Assembly (NCBI RefSeq): GCF_014495685.1
Contig: NZ_JACTVI010000009.1
Span: 39,547 to 103,546 of the forward strand
Length of the DNA stretch: 64,000 bases
DNA from: Streptomyces sp. TRM68367
GTDB lineage: Bacteria > Actinomycetota > Actinomycetes > Streptomycetales > Streptomycetaceae
Direction: 5' to 3'
In this document: positions 12,196 to 20,819 of the stretch, piece by piece
How positions within the stretch are numbered: position 1 is the first letter of the stretch
Layout of the letters: the number at the start of each line of letters is the position of its first letter
The notes under the pieces: generated by a model
The model's input: only the letters and a program-made list of their open reading frames with translations
What the model was told of the DNA's origin: nothing
Database searches by the model: none
Made by a program: the position numbers and the translations under genes

Positions 12196-13244
12196 TCACA
12201 GATGGTGGCGCCGGGTGGCCAGGTGCCGTTCGTACAGCTCACGGGCCTTGACCGCGGACGGCAGTGTCGCGGTCTCGGCCACGGGCACATCCCACCAGGC
12301 CTGGGCCGGGGGCGCGCCCGACACAGTGTCTGCCGTTTGGGTCTCCACGTAGACACATGTGGGAGTGTCGCGGCCCGCGCCTCGGCGAGCGCCGCCCGCA
12401 GGTCCCGTACCGTCTTCGCGCGCAGCACCCGCATGCCGAGGCTGGCCGCGTTGGCGGCGAAGTCCACCGGCAGCGGCGGCCCGGTGAGCGTGCCGTCCTC
12501 GGACGGGAGGCGGTAGGCGGTAGGCCGTGCCGAACCGCTCGCCGCCGACTGTCTCGGACAGCCCTCCGATGGACGCGTACCCGTGGTTCTGCAGGATCAC
12601 CACCTTGATCGCGATGCCTTCCTCCGGGTGGTACCGGATGTCCGCCTCGTCGGCCTCGTAGCAGGCGTCGACGCGCTGCTCCCAGCGCTCCTTGTCCTCG
12701 GTGGAGTCGGTGACGTACTGGGTGCCGACCCGGTGGCCGGGCCGCCGCAGCGCGTCCGTCAGGTCAGGCCGCCGCGGGCGTCCGCGACCGGCGGGAGGCC
12801 GGCGAGCTTGTGGCCGTTGAAGGGGGCGATGTTGAGTTTGAGGAAGCGGACGCCCGGCGCCTCGAACAGGGTGCCGAAGGCGGTGGTGAAGTCGGTGTAG
12901 CGCGTGCCCACACCGATCACCAGGTCGGCGGTGCGGGTGAGCTCGTCCGCCGTCGCCGTGCCGGTGTGGCCGATGCCGCCGACGTCCTGGGGGGTGGTTG
13001 ACAGTCGCGAGGGCGGCGCGCCCGTGACGAGGTTGGTGGCGCCCGGCCCGATGGAGGTCGTCACGGCGTGCGTGGACAGCCGGTTGGACTGCCGGGCGTA
13101 GCCGACGGCCGCGTGCACCATGGCCTGCTCGTTGCGGCCCTGGTGGTACGGCATCGCCCCGGCGTACTCGACGACCGCCTGGCCGAGCCGTTGCCCTGTC
13201 CGTTCGAGACCTCCGGCGCGGGGCCGAGGCGGGCGGGGAGTCAT
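12196..13244 (-). pseudogene. iolD: iolD remnant (trihydroxycyclohexanedione hydrolase)
   Basis: Recognisable pieces of the TPP enzyme IolD appear in the right order but with gaps. GQAVVEYAGAMPYHQGRNEQ begins the N-terminal piece, which runs to GPGATNLVTGA. Next comes DVGGIGHTGTATADEL through GHKLAGLPPVADAR, after a loss of about 190 residues. Then HRVGTQYVTDSTEDKERW runs into VVILQNHGYASIGGL and GGERFGTAYR, with the catalytic GDG region missing. Finally, in two further frames, come DFAANAASLGMRVLRAKTV and PTCVYVETQTADTVSGAPP to the stop. So there are at least two large deletions, a stop and two frameshifts. It cannot encode a working enzyme. The piece order matches functional iol operons. 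Confidence 0.85.
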
Positions 13245-13340
13245 CGCTCGCTCTTCGCTCCTGCCAGGGCGAAGCGGCCTCCCGCGCTGGAGGCGATCTG
13301 GGGGCGCGCCGCGGGGTGTGGCGGCGCGCCGGGGTGTCAT
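13241..13340 (-). pseudogene. iolB: Possible iolB remnant
   Basis: In one frame the segment reads IASSAGGRFALAGAKSER then stop, resembling the GGRFAL stretch in the middle of 5-deoxy-glucuronate isomerase IolB, and it lies exactly where iolB stands in Streptomyces iol operons. Only about 20 residues are recognisable, so the identification is tentative. Confidence 0.4.
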
Positions 13341-13348
13341 GGCGGCCC

Positions 13349-13525
13349 TCACAGCAGTCCTACGGCGGTGGACTCCAGGGTGGTCAGCGAGCCCGGGTCG
13401 GCGTAGTCGATGCGCAGCAGCAGTTTGCCCGCGTCGAAGCGGAGCCGTTCGATGTCCTCGGCGCGGTGGCCGGTGAACCGGTCGTCGAGTTCGAAGGGGG
13501 CGCCCTGGAGGCCGCCGCGGTTCAT
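13349..13525 (-). pseudogene. Fragment of a Cgl0159-type aldolase of the iol operon
   Basis: 58 codons from ATG 13525: MNRGGLQGAPFELDD, then ERLRFDAGKLLLRIDY, ending TLESTAVGLL. This is the middle of the (beta/alpha)8 aldolase-like protein usually encoded between iolC and iolB in actinobacteria, followed directly by its last residues. About 90 N-terminal and 110 following residues are missing. Its ATG overlaps the truncated iolC stop (ATGA), an accident of the deletion junction. Confidence 0.65.
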
Positions 13526-13692
13526 CGAGCCACCGCGGTACGGCGGCCGAGGCGGGCGGCGGCGACCGCCACGTTGCTGTCCGAGCCGCCGAGGAACTTG
13601 CCGAAGGAGGTGACCCGCGGCAGCGGCACGCCTGTCTGCAGCGGATACAGGTCCACCCCGATCCGCCCCATGGTGATCAGGTCGTACGTCAT
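13522..13692 (-). pseudogene. iolC: Truncated iolC (5-dehydro-2-deoxygluconokinase)
   Basis: Begins at ATG 13692 with the typical MTYDLITMGRIGVDLYP, preceded by AAGGGGAG, and runs through the sugar-binding GKFLGGSDSNVAVAAARLGR to RTAVAR, then stops after 56 codons. PfkB kinases need about 320 residues, so the ATP site and catalytic base are gone. The break point is the fusion to the aldolase fragment. The start, ribosome site and promoter remain intact, so a truncated peptide is probably still made. Confidence 0.8.
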
Positions 13693-13724
13693 CGGCTCCC
13701 CTTCGCTCACGCGGCCCTCCCGGC

Positions 13725-13769
13725 TTTGTAGTCCTGTGTGTGAAGCCCCGTCAATGTTTTGTCCGGACA
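13725..13769 (-). promoter_or_regulatory. iol operon promoter and operator
   Basis: On the minus strand, TTGACG (13749-13754) and TACAAA (13725-13730) are 18 bp apart, close to the sigma-70 consensus, 33 bp upstream of the iolC start. Directly upstream lies the palindrome TGTCCGGACA (13760-13769), a plausible GntR-type IolR site, and then GGAAAGCGCT, a LacI-like half-site. The promoter survives although the operon does not. Confidence 0.55.
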
Positions 13770-13770
13770 T

Positions 13771-14242
13771 TCGGACGAGATCTTGACAGCGCTTTCCAGA
13801 CCTGGGGGCCGGCCGGCGCGTGAGATGCGTACCGGCTGGTCGAAGCCCAGCGCATCAGCAGGACCTCGATGCCCGATAGGCGTCCGTCGTGCTCGCCGAC
13901 CGCCCTGGGCGGCCTCGCATACAACTCAACGACCCTCGCCCCGCCTCGCCTCGCCTTGCCGCCGAACGCCCCTCCCCTTGCCACCAACCAGCCCCACCCG
14001 TCAACGCGCCACGCCGGCGAGCCGGCGTACGCCTTTGCGGTATCTGTGTCACAGACACCCCCTTCGTGTCACACATGTCGCGTGTACGCGGGTCTTCCGT
14101 CACACCCGGCGCACAGGCCCTGCCCTCACGTCACGCTCCGCCGTTCACCGGACACAGGGTTTTTGATCGCCAGCGCAGCGCCCGGCTTCCCCGGACGGCC
14201 GCCCCCGGCCACCGCCGCGGCGCGCGCAGGAAGGTGCGTCTC
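13771..14242. promoter_or_regulatory. Intergenic region with paired GTGTCACA sites
   Basis: No gene recognised. GTGTCACA occurs at 14046-14053 and 14066-14073, exactly 20 bp apart, about 170 bp upstream of the small HTH gene. Two same-face sites suggest regulator binding. The remainder shows nothing clear. Confidence 0.35.
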
Positions 14243-14443
14243 ATGACCGACCACAGGCTCTGGTCCTACAAGGAGATCGCGGTACACATCCGGGTGCAGC
14301 CGGACACCGTGCGCTCGTACCGCAAGCACGGCCTACTGCCCCCACCCGACCTGGTGGAGGGAGGCAAACCCTTCTGGTACGCGGACACGGTCCGGGCGTG
14401 GGTCGCCTCAAGGCCGGGCAACCGCCGGCGTCGGCAGGCTTGA
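14243..14443 (+). CDS. MerR/excisionase-like small HTH protein
   Basis: 66 residues, preceded by AGGAAGG. LWSYKEIAVHIRVQPDTV forms a winged HTH start, followed by RSYRKHGLLPPPD and GKPFWYADTVRAWVASR, the pattern of BldC- and Xis-like MerR-fold proteins that bind DNA without an effector domain. The short basic tail (RRRRQA) supports DNA binding. A widespread Streptomyces family, but the target is unknown. Monocistronic. Confidence 0.75.
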   Translation: MTDHRLWSYKEIAVHIRVQPDTVRSYRKHGLLPPPDLVEGGKPFWYADTVRAWVASRPGNRRRRQA

Positions 14444-14703
14444 TCGCCCCCTTGATGCGTCTTGAACCCCCCTCGGTCAGGCCTGGTTCGCGTGCCGGTC
14501 CTGCGGCGTCGTTGCGCACGCGGATCGCGACAGCTCCCGCAACATCCGCGCCCGCGCGTGGGAGTTGTGGCGACGCGGGGTCCAGTCAACGGTCCCACCA
14601 CCGCGCCAGCGGGACAGGGCCGGACGCAAACGCAGCGTCACCGCCAGTGATGCCCGTTGTGCAAGCCGGGGACTTTGGTCCCGGGTCGTTGCCCCCCGGG
14701 CTT

Positions 14704-15747
14704 TCACGACCAGGGCTCGATCACCGTCACCCCCGCCCCCGGCGCCGCCCCCATCGCCGCCAGCGCCGGCGGCACCGCGGTCAGCGGGATCGTGGCGGTC
14801 ACCAGGAGGTCGGGGCGCAGGACGCCGGAGCGGACCAGTTCCAGCATCGGCGGGTAGGTGTGCGCGGCCATGCCGTGGCTGCCGAGCAGTTCGAGTTCGA
14901 ATGCGACGGCGCGGGCCATCGGGACGGGTGTCGTCCCCGTCGGCGAGGGCAGCAGGCCGACCTGGACGTGCCGGCCGCGGCGGCGCAGTCCGTTCACTGA
15001 GGCGGCGCAGGTGGCGGGCGAGCCGAGCGCGTCCAGGGAGAGGTGGGCACCGCCGCCGGTCACGTCGCGGACCGCCGCCGCCGTGTCGCAGGTGCGTGCC
15101 GCGTCCACGCCCTCCGCCGCCCCGAACTTCCGCGCCAGATCCAGCGCCCCCTGCGCTACGTCGACGGCGACCACCCGCGCCCCCGACGCCGCCGCGATCA
15201 TCACCGCCGACAGCCCCACGCCACCGCACCCGTGCACGGCGACCCACTCCCCCGCCGCCGCCCGGCCCTGCTGCACCACCGCGCGGTACGCCGTCGCGAA
15301 CCGGCATCCGAGCGAGGCGGCCGTCGCGAAGGACATGCCGTCCGGGACCGCGACGAGGTTCACGTCGGCGTGGTCCAGCGCCACGTGCTCGGCGAAGGAG
15401 CCCCAGTGCGTGAAGCCGGGCTGGGTCTGCCGCTCGCACACCTGCTGGTCGCCCGCCGCACAGGCCGCGCAGCCGCCGCACGCGCACACGAACGGCACGG
15501 TGACCCGGTCGCCGGGCCGCCAGCCGGTGACCCGGTCGCCCACCGCCTCGACGACACCGGCGAGTTCATGCCCGGGCACATGCGGCAGCGCGATGTCCGG
15601 GTCGTGGCCCTGCCAGCCGTGCCAGTCGCTGCGGCACAGCCCGGTCGTCTCGACCCGCACCACCACCCCGTGCTCCGGGGCTCGCGGATCTGCCACGTCC
15701 CGCACCTCGGGCGCCTCCCCGAACCGCTCGAACACCACCGCCCGCAT
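14704..15747 (-). CDS. Zinc-dependent alcohol dehydrogenase
   Basis: 347 residues, medium-chain dehydrogenase/reductase family. Catalytic zinc ligands lie in TGLCRSDWHGW and VPGHELAG. The structural zinc lobe CACGGCAACAAGDQQVC carries four Cys, and the Rossmann motif is HGCGGVGLSAV. Length is normal for NAD(P)-dependent alcohol dehydrogenases acting on cyclic or aliphatic alcohols; the substrate is not deducible. It runs divergently from the copper operon and shares its about 190-bp upstream region, though only the copper side shows an operator. Confidence 0.85.
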   Translation of the reverse strand: MRAVVFERFGEAPEVRDVADPRAPEHGVVVRVETTGLCRSDWHGWQGHDPDIALPHVPGHELAGVVEAVGDRVTGWRPGDRVTVPFVCACGGCAACAAGDQQVCERQTQPGFTHWGSFAEHVALDHADVNLVAVPDGMSFATAASLGCRFATAYRAVVQQGRAAAGEWVAVHGCGGVGLSAVMIAAASGARVVAVDVAQGALDLARKFGAAEGVDAARTCDTAAAVRDVTGGGAHLSLDALGSPATCAASVNGLRRRGRHVQVGLLPSPTGTTPVPMARAVAFELELLGSHGMAAHTYPPMLELVRSGVLRPDLLVTATIPLTAVPPALAAMGAAPGAGVTVIEPWS

Positions 15748-15846
15748 GCGCCGCCGCCCTCCCCGCCAGGCCCTGTTTGGCTCATCCGCCTCTCGTGGCG
15801 GAACGTTATCCCGTGCCCAATGCCGTCCCCTTTCCCGGAGCCCTTC

Positions 15847-15874
15847 TTGGATTTATACCCCCTAGGGGTACAAT
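15847..15874 (+). promoter_or_regulatory. Copper-responsive promoter with CsoR box
   Basis: TTGGAT (15847-15852) and TACAAT (15869-15874) with a 16-bp spacer. The spacer holds the palindrome ATACCCCCTAGGGGTA (15855-15870), matching the known CsoR operator pattern ATACCCC...GGGGTAT. Bound apo-CsoR would occlude the promoter, and copper would release it. Confidence 0.8.
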
Positions 15875-15935
15875 CGGGTCACGGTGGGCCCTGGCGGCCC
15901 CCTCACCCTCACACGCCTCGACGAGGAGTAACGAC

Positions 15936-16175
15936 ATGAGCGTCCAGACCGGCGCCCCGGGTTCCGTCACAACCGTCTACAAGGTCAGCGGGATGAGCTG
16001 CGGACACTGCGAGGGCGCCGTCTCCGGCGAGCTCTCCGAGCTTTCCGGCGTCAGCTCCGTGCAGGCCGTCGCCTCCAGCGGCGAGGTCACCGTCGTCTCC
16101 GCGGCCCCGCTCGACGAGGAGGCCGTACGCGCCGCCGTCGACGAGGCCGGCTTCGAGCTGGTCGGCAAGGCCTGA
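15936..16175 (+). CDS. copZ: Copper chaperone (heavy-metal-associated domain)
   Basis: 79 residues, one HMA domain with the metal site GMSCGHC near residues 19-25. It carries Cu(I) in the cytoplasm to the neighbouring CopA. GAGGAG lies seven bases before ATG. First gene of a two-gene operon behind a CsoR box; 55 bp separate it from copA. The family length is 65-80 residues, so it is complete. Confidence 0.9.
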   Translation: MSVQTGAPGSVTTVYKVSGMSCGHCEGAVSGELSELSGVSSVQAVASSGEVTVVSAAPLDEEAVRAAVDEAGFELVGKA

Positions 16176-16230
16176 GGCACACGTCCCGAAGACTTTCGGG
16201 CACCCCCGAAGACTTTCCGGGAGTCCGGAC

Positions 16231-18534
16231 ATGACCAGCACCACCACCGCACAGCCGGCCACCGACGGCACCGCCCCGGAGCTGTCCGAGGTCGAGCTCC
16301 GCATCGGCGGAATGACCTGTGCCTCCTGCGCGGCCCGCGTCGAGAAGAAGCTCAACCGGATGGACGGCGTCACCGCCACGGTGAACTACGCGACGGAGAA
16401 GGCCCGCGTCGCCTACCCGGCCGGGACCGAGGTCGCCGACCTGATCGCCACGGTGGTGAAGACCGGGTACACCGCCGAGGAGCCCGCACCCGCGCGCGAG
16501 GAGACGGCACCGGCCGCCCAGGAGGACCCCGAGCTGTCGGCGCTCCGCGTGCGCCTGACCGTCTCGGCGCTGCTCGCCGTGCCCGTCGTGCTGCTGGCCA
16601 TGGTCCCGGCCCTGCAGTTCGACAACTGGCAGTGGCTCTCCCTCACCCTCGCCGCCCCCGTCGTCGTCTGGGGCGGCCTGCCCTTCCACCGGGCCGCCTG
16701 GACCAACGCCCGGCACGCCGCGGCCACCATGGACACGCTGGTCTCGTTCGGCACGCTGGCCGCGTTCGGCTGGTCCCTGTGGGCGCTGTTCCTCGGCGAC
16801 GCGGGCATGCCCGGTATGCGGCACGGTTTCGACCTGACCGTCTCCCGGGCCGACGGCGCCTCGACGATCTATCTCGAAGTCGCCACCGGCGTCACCGCCT
16901 TCATCCTCCTCGGCCGCTTTCTGGAAGCCCGCTCCAAGCGGCGTGCGGGCGCCGCGCTGCGGGCGCTGATGGAGCTGGGCGCGAAGGACGTGGCCGTACT
17001 GCGATACGAGGAGAGCGAGCTCGAAGCGCTCTCGGGCGAGGGCGGTGACCGGGGACGGACGGGTGGCCGCGAGGTGCGGATACCGGTGGAGCGGCTGGCG
17101 GTCGGCGACTGGTTCGTCGTACGGCCCGGGGAGAAGATCGCGACCGACGGCACGGTCGTCGAGGGTGCCTCCGCGGTGGACGCCTCGATGCTCACCGGCG
17201 AGTCCGTGCCCGTCGACGTCACCGTCGGCGACGCCGTCACCGGCGCCACCGTCAACGCCGGGGGCCGGATCGTCGTAGCAGCCACCCGCATCGGCGCCGA
17301 CACCCAGCTCGCGCGGATGGCCAGGCTGGTGGAGGACGCGCAGAGCGGCAAGGCCGAGGTGCAGCGGCTCGCCGACCGGATCTCCGCGGTCTTCGTCCCG
17401 GCGGTGCTGCTGATCGCGGTCGGCACGGCCGGGGCGTGGCTCGGCCTGACCGGCGACCCGGCCGCCGCGTTCACCGCGGCCGTCGCAGTGCTGATCATCG
17501 CCTGCCCGTGCGCCCTGGGACTGGCCACGCCGACCGCGCTGATGGTCGGCACGGGACGCGGGGCGCAGCTCGGCATCCTCATCAAGGGCCCGGAGGTGCT
17601 GGAGTCCACGCGCCGCGTCGACACGGTCGTCTTGGACAAGACCGGCACGGTCACCACGGGCCGGATGACCCTCCAGGAGGTGTACGCCGCCGACGGCGCC
17701 GACGAGAAGCAGGTGCTGCGGCTCGCGGGCGCCGTCGAGCACGCCTCCGAGCACCCCGTCGCCCGCGCGGTCGCCGCCGGCGCCGAGGAGCGCGTCGGAC
17801 GACTCCCGGAGGTCGAGGGGTTCGAGAACGTCCCCGGGCGGGGCGTACGCGGGCGTGTGGAGGGGCGTGAGGTGGCGGTGGGGCGCCTCTACGACACGCT
17901 GCCACGCGAGCTGGCCCGCGCCAGGGACGAGGCCGAGAGCGGCGGACGTACGGCCGTCGTCGTCGGCTGGGACGGGGCGGCACGCGGTGTCGTCGCCGTC
18001 GCGGACGCCGTGAAGGACACCAGCGCGCAGGCGGTGCGCGAGCTGCGCATGCTGGGGCTCACGCCGGTGCTGCTGACCGGGGACAACCGGACGGTGGCCG
18101 AGGCGGTGGCCCGGCAGGTCGGCATCGACCAGGTGATCGCCGAGGTGCTGCCCGAGGACAAGGTCGACGCCGTACGGCGGCTCCAGGGCGAGGGGCGGTG
18201 CGTGGCGATGGTCGGCGACGGCGTCAACGACGCGGCCGCGCTCGCCGTCGCTGATCTGGGTCTTGCCATGGGCACCGGGACGGACGCGGCGATCGAGGCG
18301 GGCGATCTGACGCTGGTGCGCGGGGATCTGCGGGTGGCCGCGGACGCGATCCGGCTGTCCCGCAGGACGCTCGCGACGATCAAGGGCAACCTCGTGTGGG
18401 CCTTCGGCTACAACGTGGCCGCGCTGCCGCTGGCCGCCGCCGGGTTGCTGAACCCGATGATCGCGGGCGCGGCGATGGCCTTCTCGTCGGTGTTCGTGGT
18501 GACGAACAGCCTGCGGCTGCGGACATTCCGGTGA
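16231..18534 (+). CDS. copA: Copper-exporting P1B-type ATPase
   Basis: 767 residues. One N-terminal HMA domain (GMTCASC, Cys30 and Cys33), eight membrane segments, CPC motif (425-427) in the transport helix, phosphorylated Asp469 in DKTGT, the nucleotide-binding His-Pro pair (ASEHPVA), and [11 protein letters not shown] with Asp663. The M7/M8 region has [10 protein letters not shown] and [15 protein letters not shown], both typical of Cu(I) pumps. It expels cytosolic copper received from CopZ. GGGAG precedes the start by seven bases. An inverted repeat (18564-18600) follows the stop. Confidence 0.95.
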   Translation: MTSTTTAQPATDGTAPELSEVELRIGGMTCASCAARVEKKLNRMDGVTATVNYATEKARVAYPAGTEVADLIATVVKTGYTAEEPAPAREETAPAAQEDPELSALRVRLTVSALLAVPVVLLAMVPALQFDNWQWLSLTLAAPVVVWGGLPFHRAAWTNARHAAATMDTLVSFGTLAAFGWSLWALFLGDAGMPGMRHGFDLTVSRADGASTIYLEVATGVTAFILLGRFLEARSKRRAGAALRALMELGAKDVAVLRYEESELEALSGEGGDRGRTGGREVRIPVERLAVGDWFVVRPGEKIATDGTVVEGASAVDASMLTGESVPVDVTVGDAVTGATVNAGGRIVVAATRIGADTQLARMARLVEDAQSGKAEVQRLADRISAVFVPAVLLIAVGTAGAWLGLTGDPAAAFTAAVAVLIIACPCALGLATPTALMVGTGRGAQLGILIKGPEVLESTRRVDTVVLDKTGTVTTGRMTLQEVYAADGADEKQVLRLAGAVEHASEHPVARAVAAGAEERVGRLPEVEGFENVPGRGVRGRVEGREVAVGRLYDTLPRELARARDEAESGGRTAVVVGWDGAARGVVAVADAVKDTSAQAVRELRMLGLTPVLLTGDNRTVAEAVARQVGIDQVIAEVLPEDKVDAVRRLQGEGRCVAMVGDGVNDAAALAVADLGLAMGTGTDAAIEAGDLTLVRGDLRVAADAIRLSRRTLATIKGNLVWAFGYNVAALPLAAAGLLNPMIAGAAMAFSSVFVVTNSLRLRTFR

Positions 18535-18563
18535 GTCGGAAGCCAGGGCTCCTCTGGAGTCCT

Positions 18564-18600
18564 GCGCGAGCCTCACATAAGCTCTTCACAAGGCTCGCGC
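18564..18600 (+). terminator. Probable copA terminator
   Basis: GCGCGAGCCT (18564-18573) pairs perfectly with AGGCTCGCGC (18591-18600), 30 bp past the copA stop. The loop is 17 bases and no T run follows. Confidence 0.55.
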
Positions 18601-18689
18601 ATCATCCTTACGCTTGGGTCCCGTCAGTTGAATCCGGGCCCTTGCGTACCTAAAGGACATATGCGAGAGACGCAGATCACAGTGATATC

Positions 18690-19044
18690 AACGTAACCAT
18701 CGAAGGGGTTCGAAGGTCTAAGTTGACGATGTCGGGAAGCGTCTTGGGGGGCGCTGACCGGCACCTGGAGATGTCTTGGGGGACTTCTCCAGAGGTGCGT
18801 TGCCGGGACACGTACACCGGGAAGCTTTGAGCGGCCCTCCCTACGTGTGCTGTCCCGGCAGACCGCACAACCCTGAGTACGGCGAGTTCCGCTCGTTCTG
18901 CTCAACCTGTTGAACAGCGATTCAGGCGCTGCGTCCTCAGACGCCCGGCCGGATCCCGTGGGGGGAATCCGCACCGGGACACGGGAAGGCGCCCTGGTCG
19001 TCGGCCCGTGGGGGGACCGGCGCTCCAGGGCGCCTTCTGTTTTG
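18690..19044 (+). ncRNA. Structured non-coding RNA candidate between copA and citA
   Basis: No reading frame fits, yet the region is densely folded. Hairpins at 18738-18755 (AGCG/CGCT) and 18761-18798 (GCACC-TGGAGA stem) both carry a GTCTTGGGGG loop. A third stem at 18802-18859 pairs GCCGGGACA with TGTCCCGGC, or GCCGGG and ACACGTA with their partners. The RNA would end in a 13-bp terminator followed by TGTTTTG, which fixes the strand as plus. The 5' end is not defined; 18690 is a guess. It is neither tmRNA nor RNase P RNA by motif. Confidence 0.55.
18986..19044 (+). terminator. Strong terminator of the ncRNA candidate
   Basis: GAAGGCGCCCTGG (18986-18998) pairs exactly with CCAGGGCGCCTTC (19025-19037), followed by TGTTTTG. 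One of the few hairpins in the window with a genuine T-rich tail. Confidence 0.75.
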
Positions 19045-19132
19045 TCCGGTCACACCAGCACGGGTACGGCCACGCAGACATGCGCGCGGCGAACTCGAAG
19101 GCCCCGCAGACTCGTGCCCGACGACACGCGAA

Positions 19133-19164
19133 GGCCCCGCACGCGACGCTGCGCGCACGGGGCC
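19133..19164 (-). terminator. citA terminator candidate
   Basis: GGCCCCG (19133-19139) pairs with CGGGGCC (19158-19164). The GAAGGCCCCGCA block is also present once more at 19098 as a direct repeat. It lies 124 bp past the citA stop. Confidence 0.45.
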
Positions 19165-19287
19165 CCGCGAGTCCTGCTCAGGGAACACCGCACCCGGCGC
19201 CGAAAAGACCCGGCCGACCGGCCCCCGAGCCGGAACAAGACGGCCCAGCGACGGGGCACCAGTGGCGGCACCCCTCACCGGCAGGTG

Positions 19288-20577
19288 TCAGCGCTTCTCG
19301 ACGGGAACGAAGTCCCGCTGCACCACGCCCGTGTAGATCTGGCGCGGGCGGCCGATGCGGGAGCCCGGCTCCTTGATCATCTCGTGCCACTGGGCGATCC
19401 AGCCCGGCAGCCGGCCGAGGGCGAACAGGACCGTGAACATCTCGGTCGGGAAGCCCATGGCCCGGTAGATCAGGCCGGTGTAGAAGTCGACGTTCGGGTA
19501 GAGGCTGCGCGAGACGAAGTAGTCGTCGGAGAGCGCGTGCTCCTCCAGCTTCAGGGCGATGTCCAGCAGCTCGTCGGACTTGCCGAGGGCGGAGAGCACG
19601 TCGTGCGCGGCGGCCTTGATGATCTTGGCGCGCGGGTCGAAGTTCTTGTAGACCCGGTGGCCGAAGCCCATCAGGCGGACGCCGTCCTCCTTGTTCTTCA
19701 CCTTGCGGATGAAGGAGTCGACGTCACCGCCGGCGTCGCGGATGCCCTCCAGCATCTCCAGCACGGACTGGTTGGCGCCGCCGTGCAGCGGGCCCCACAG
19801 GGCGTTGATGCCCGCGGAGATCGAGGCGAACATGTTCGCCTGCGAGGAGCCGACCAGGCGGACCGTGGAGGTCGAGCAGTTCTGCTCGTGGTCCGCGTGC
19901 AGGATCAGCAGCTTGTCGAGGGCGGAGACCACGATCGGGTCCAGGTCGTACTCCTGCGCGGGGACCGAGAAGGTCATACGCAGGAAGTTCTCGACGTACC
20001 CGAGGTCGTTGCGCGGGTAGACGAACGGGTGGCCGATCGACTTCTTGTACGCGTACGCCGCGATCGTCGGCAGCTTGGCGAGCAGCCGGATCGTGGAGAG
20101 GTCGCGCTGCCGCTCGTCGAACGGGTTGTGGCTGTCCTGGTAGAACGTGGACAGCGCGGAGACGACCGACGACAGCATGGCCATCGGGTGGGCGTCGCGC
20201 GGGAAGCCCTTGTAGAAGTTCTTGACGTCCTCGTGCAGCAGGGTGTGCTGCGTGATGTCGTTCCGGAACGCGGTGAGCTGGTCGACGGTCGGCAGCTCGC
20301 CGTTGATCAGCAGGTACGCGACCTCCAGGAACGTGGAGCGCTCGGCCAGCTGCTCGATCGGGTAGCCGCGGTACCGGAGGATCCCCGCCTCGCCGTCGAG
20401 ATACGTAACGGCGGATTTGTAGGCGGCGGTGTTGCCGTAACCGCTGTCCAGCGTCACCAGACCGGTCTGGGCGCGGAGCTTGCCGATGTCGAAGCCCTTG
20501 TCACCGACGGTGCTGTCGATCACCGGGTAGGTGTATTCGCTGCCGTCGTACCGCAGTACTACAGAGTTGTCGCTCAC
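19288..20577 (-). CDS. citA: Citrate synthase
   Basis: 429 residues from GTG 20577, with GAGGGA just upstream; a GTG four codons earlier is also open but has no ribosome site. Condenses oxaloacetate and acetyl-CoA to citrate. Catalytic triad in place: His265 (PLHGGANQ), His307 (GFGHRVYK) and Asp364 (NVDFYTG). The N-terminal beta domain (VLRYDGSEYTYPVID) marks the type II, hexameric NADH-sensitive class. Monocistronic, with a Crp-type site about 210 bp upstream. Normal length, and the main citrate synthase of the TCA cycle judging by context. Confidence 0.95.
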   Translation of the reverse strand: MSDNSVVLRYDGSEYTYPVIDSTVGDKGFDIGKLRAQTGLVTLDSGYGNTAAYKSAVTYLDGEAGILRYRGYPIEQLAERSTFLEVAYLLINGELPTVDQLTAFRNDITQHTLLHEDVKNFYKGFPRDAHPMAMLSSVVSALSTFYQDSHNPFDERQRDLSTIRLLAKLPTIAAYAYKKSIGHPFVYPRNDLGYVENFLRMTFSVPAQEYDLDPIVVSALDKLLILHADHEQNCSTSTVRLVGSSQANMFASISAGINALWGPLHGGANQSVLEMLEGIRDAGGDVDSFIRKVKNKEDGVRLMGFGHRVYKNFDPRAKIIKAAAHDVLSALGKSDELLDIALKLEEHALSDDYFVSRSLYPNVDFYTGLIYRAMGFPTEMFTVLFALGRLPGWIAQWHEMIKEPGSRIGRPRQIYTGVVQRDFVPVEKR

Positions 20578-20783
20578 GTCTTCCCTCACCGACGTTGTGC
20601 CTCATCTTCGAGGTGCCCTGACTGTCTCTACCATCCCCCACTTGGCTCAGGAGAGTGCACTCGGGGTCGACCATCGGGCCTATTGGCGGCACTGAGTGCC
20701 GCCAACTAGCTCATCCTGCCCCCTGTGTTCCCCGTCTGGAAGTGTCTTGTGACCTTCGCGACGCATTTGATCGATCATGTTTG

Positions 20784-20799
20784 CGTGATGCGCGTCACA
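20784..20799 (-). promoter_or_regulatory. Crp-type site upstream of citA
   Basis: On the minus strand it reads TGTGACGCGCATCACG, i.e. TGTGA-N6-TCAC, the core recognised by Crp proteins including that of Streptomyces. It lies between recD2 and citA, about 210 bp from the citA start. Confidence 0.5.
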
Positions 20800-20819
20800 G
20801 TGCGTCCGTCAGGTGTCCC

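Noticed and set aside
18677..18800. 6C-type RNA on the minus strand (C5-C6 runs in two hairpin loops)
   Set aside because: The minus strand does show CCCCC loops as in the 6C motif, but the only terminator with a T tail lies on the plus strand. Kept as a plus-strand candidate instead; a covariance search would decide.
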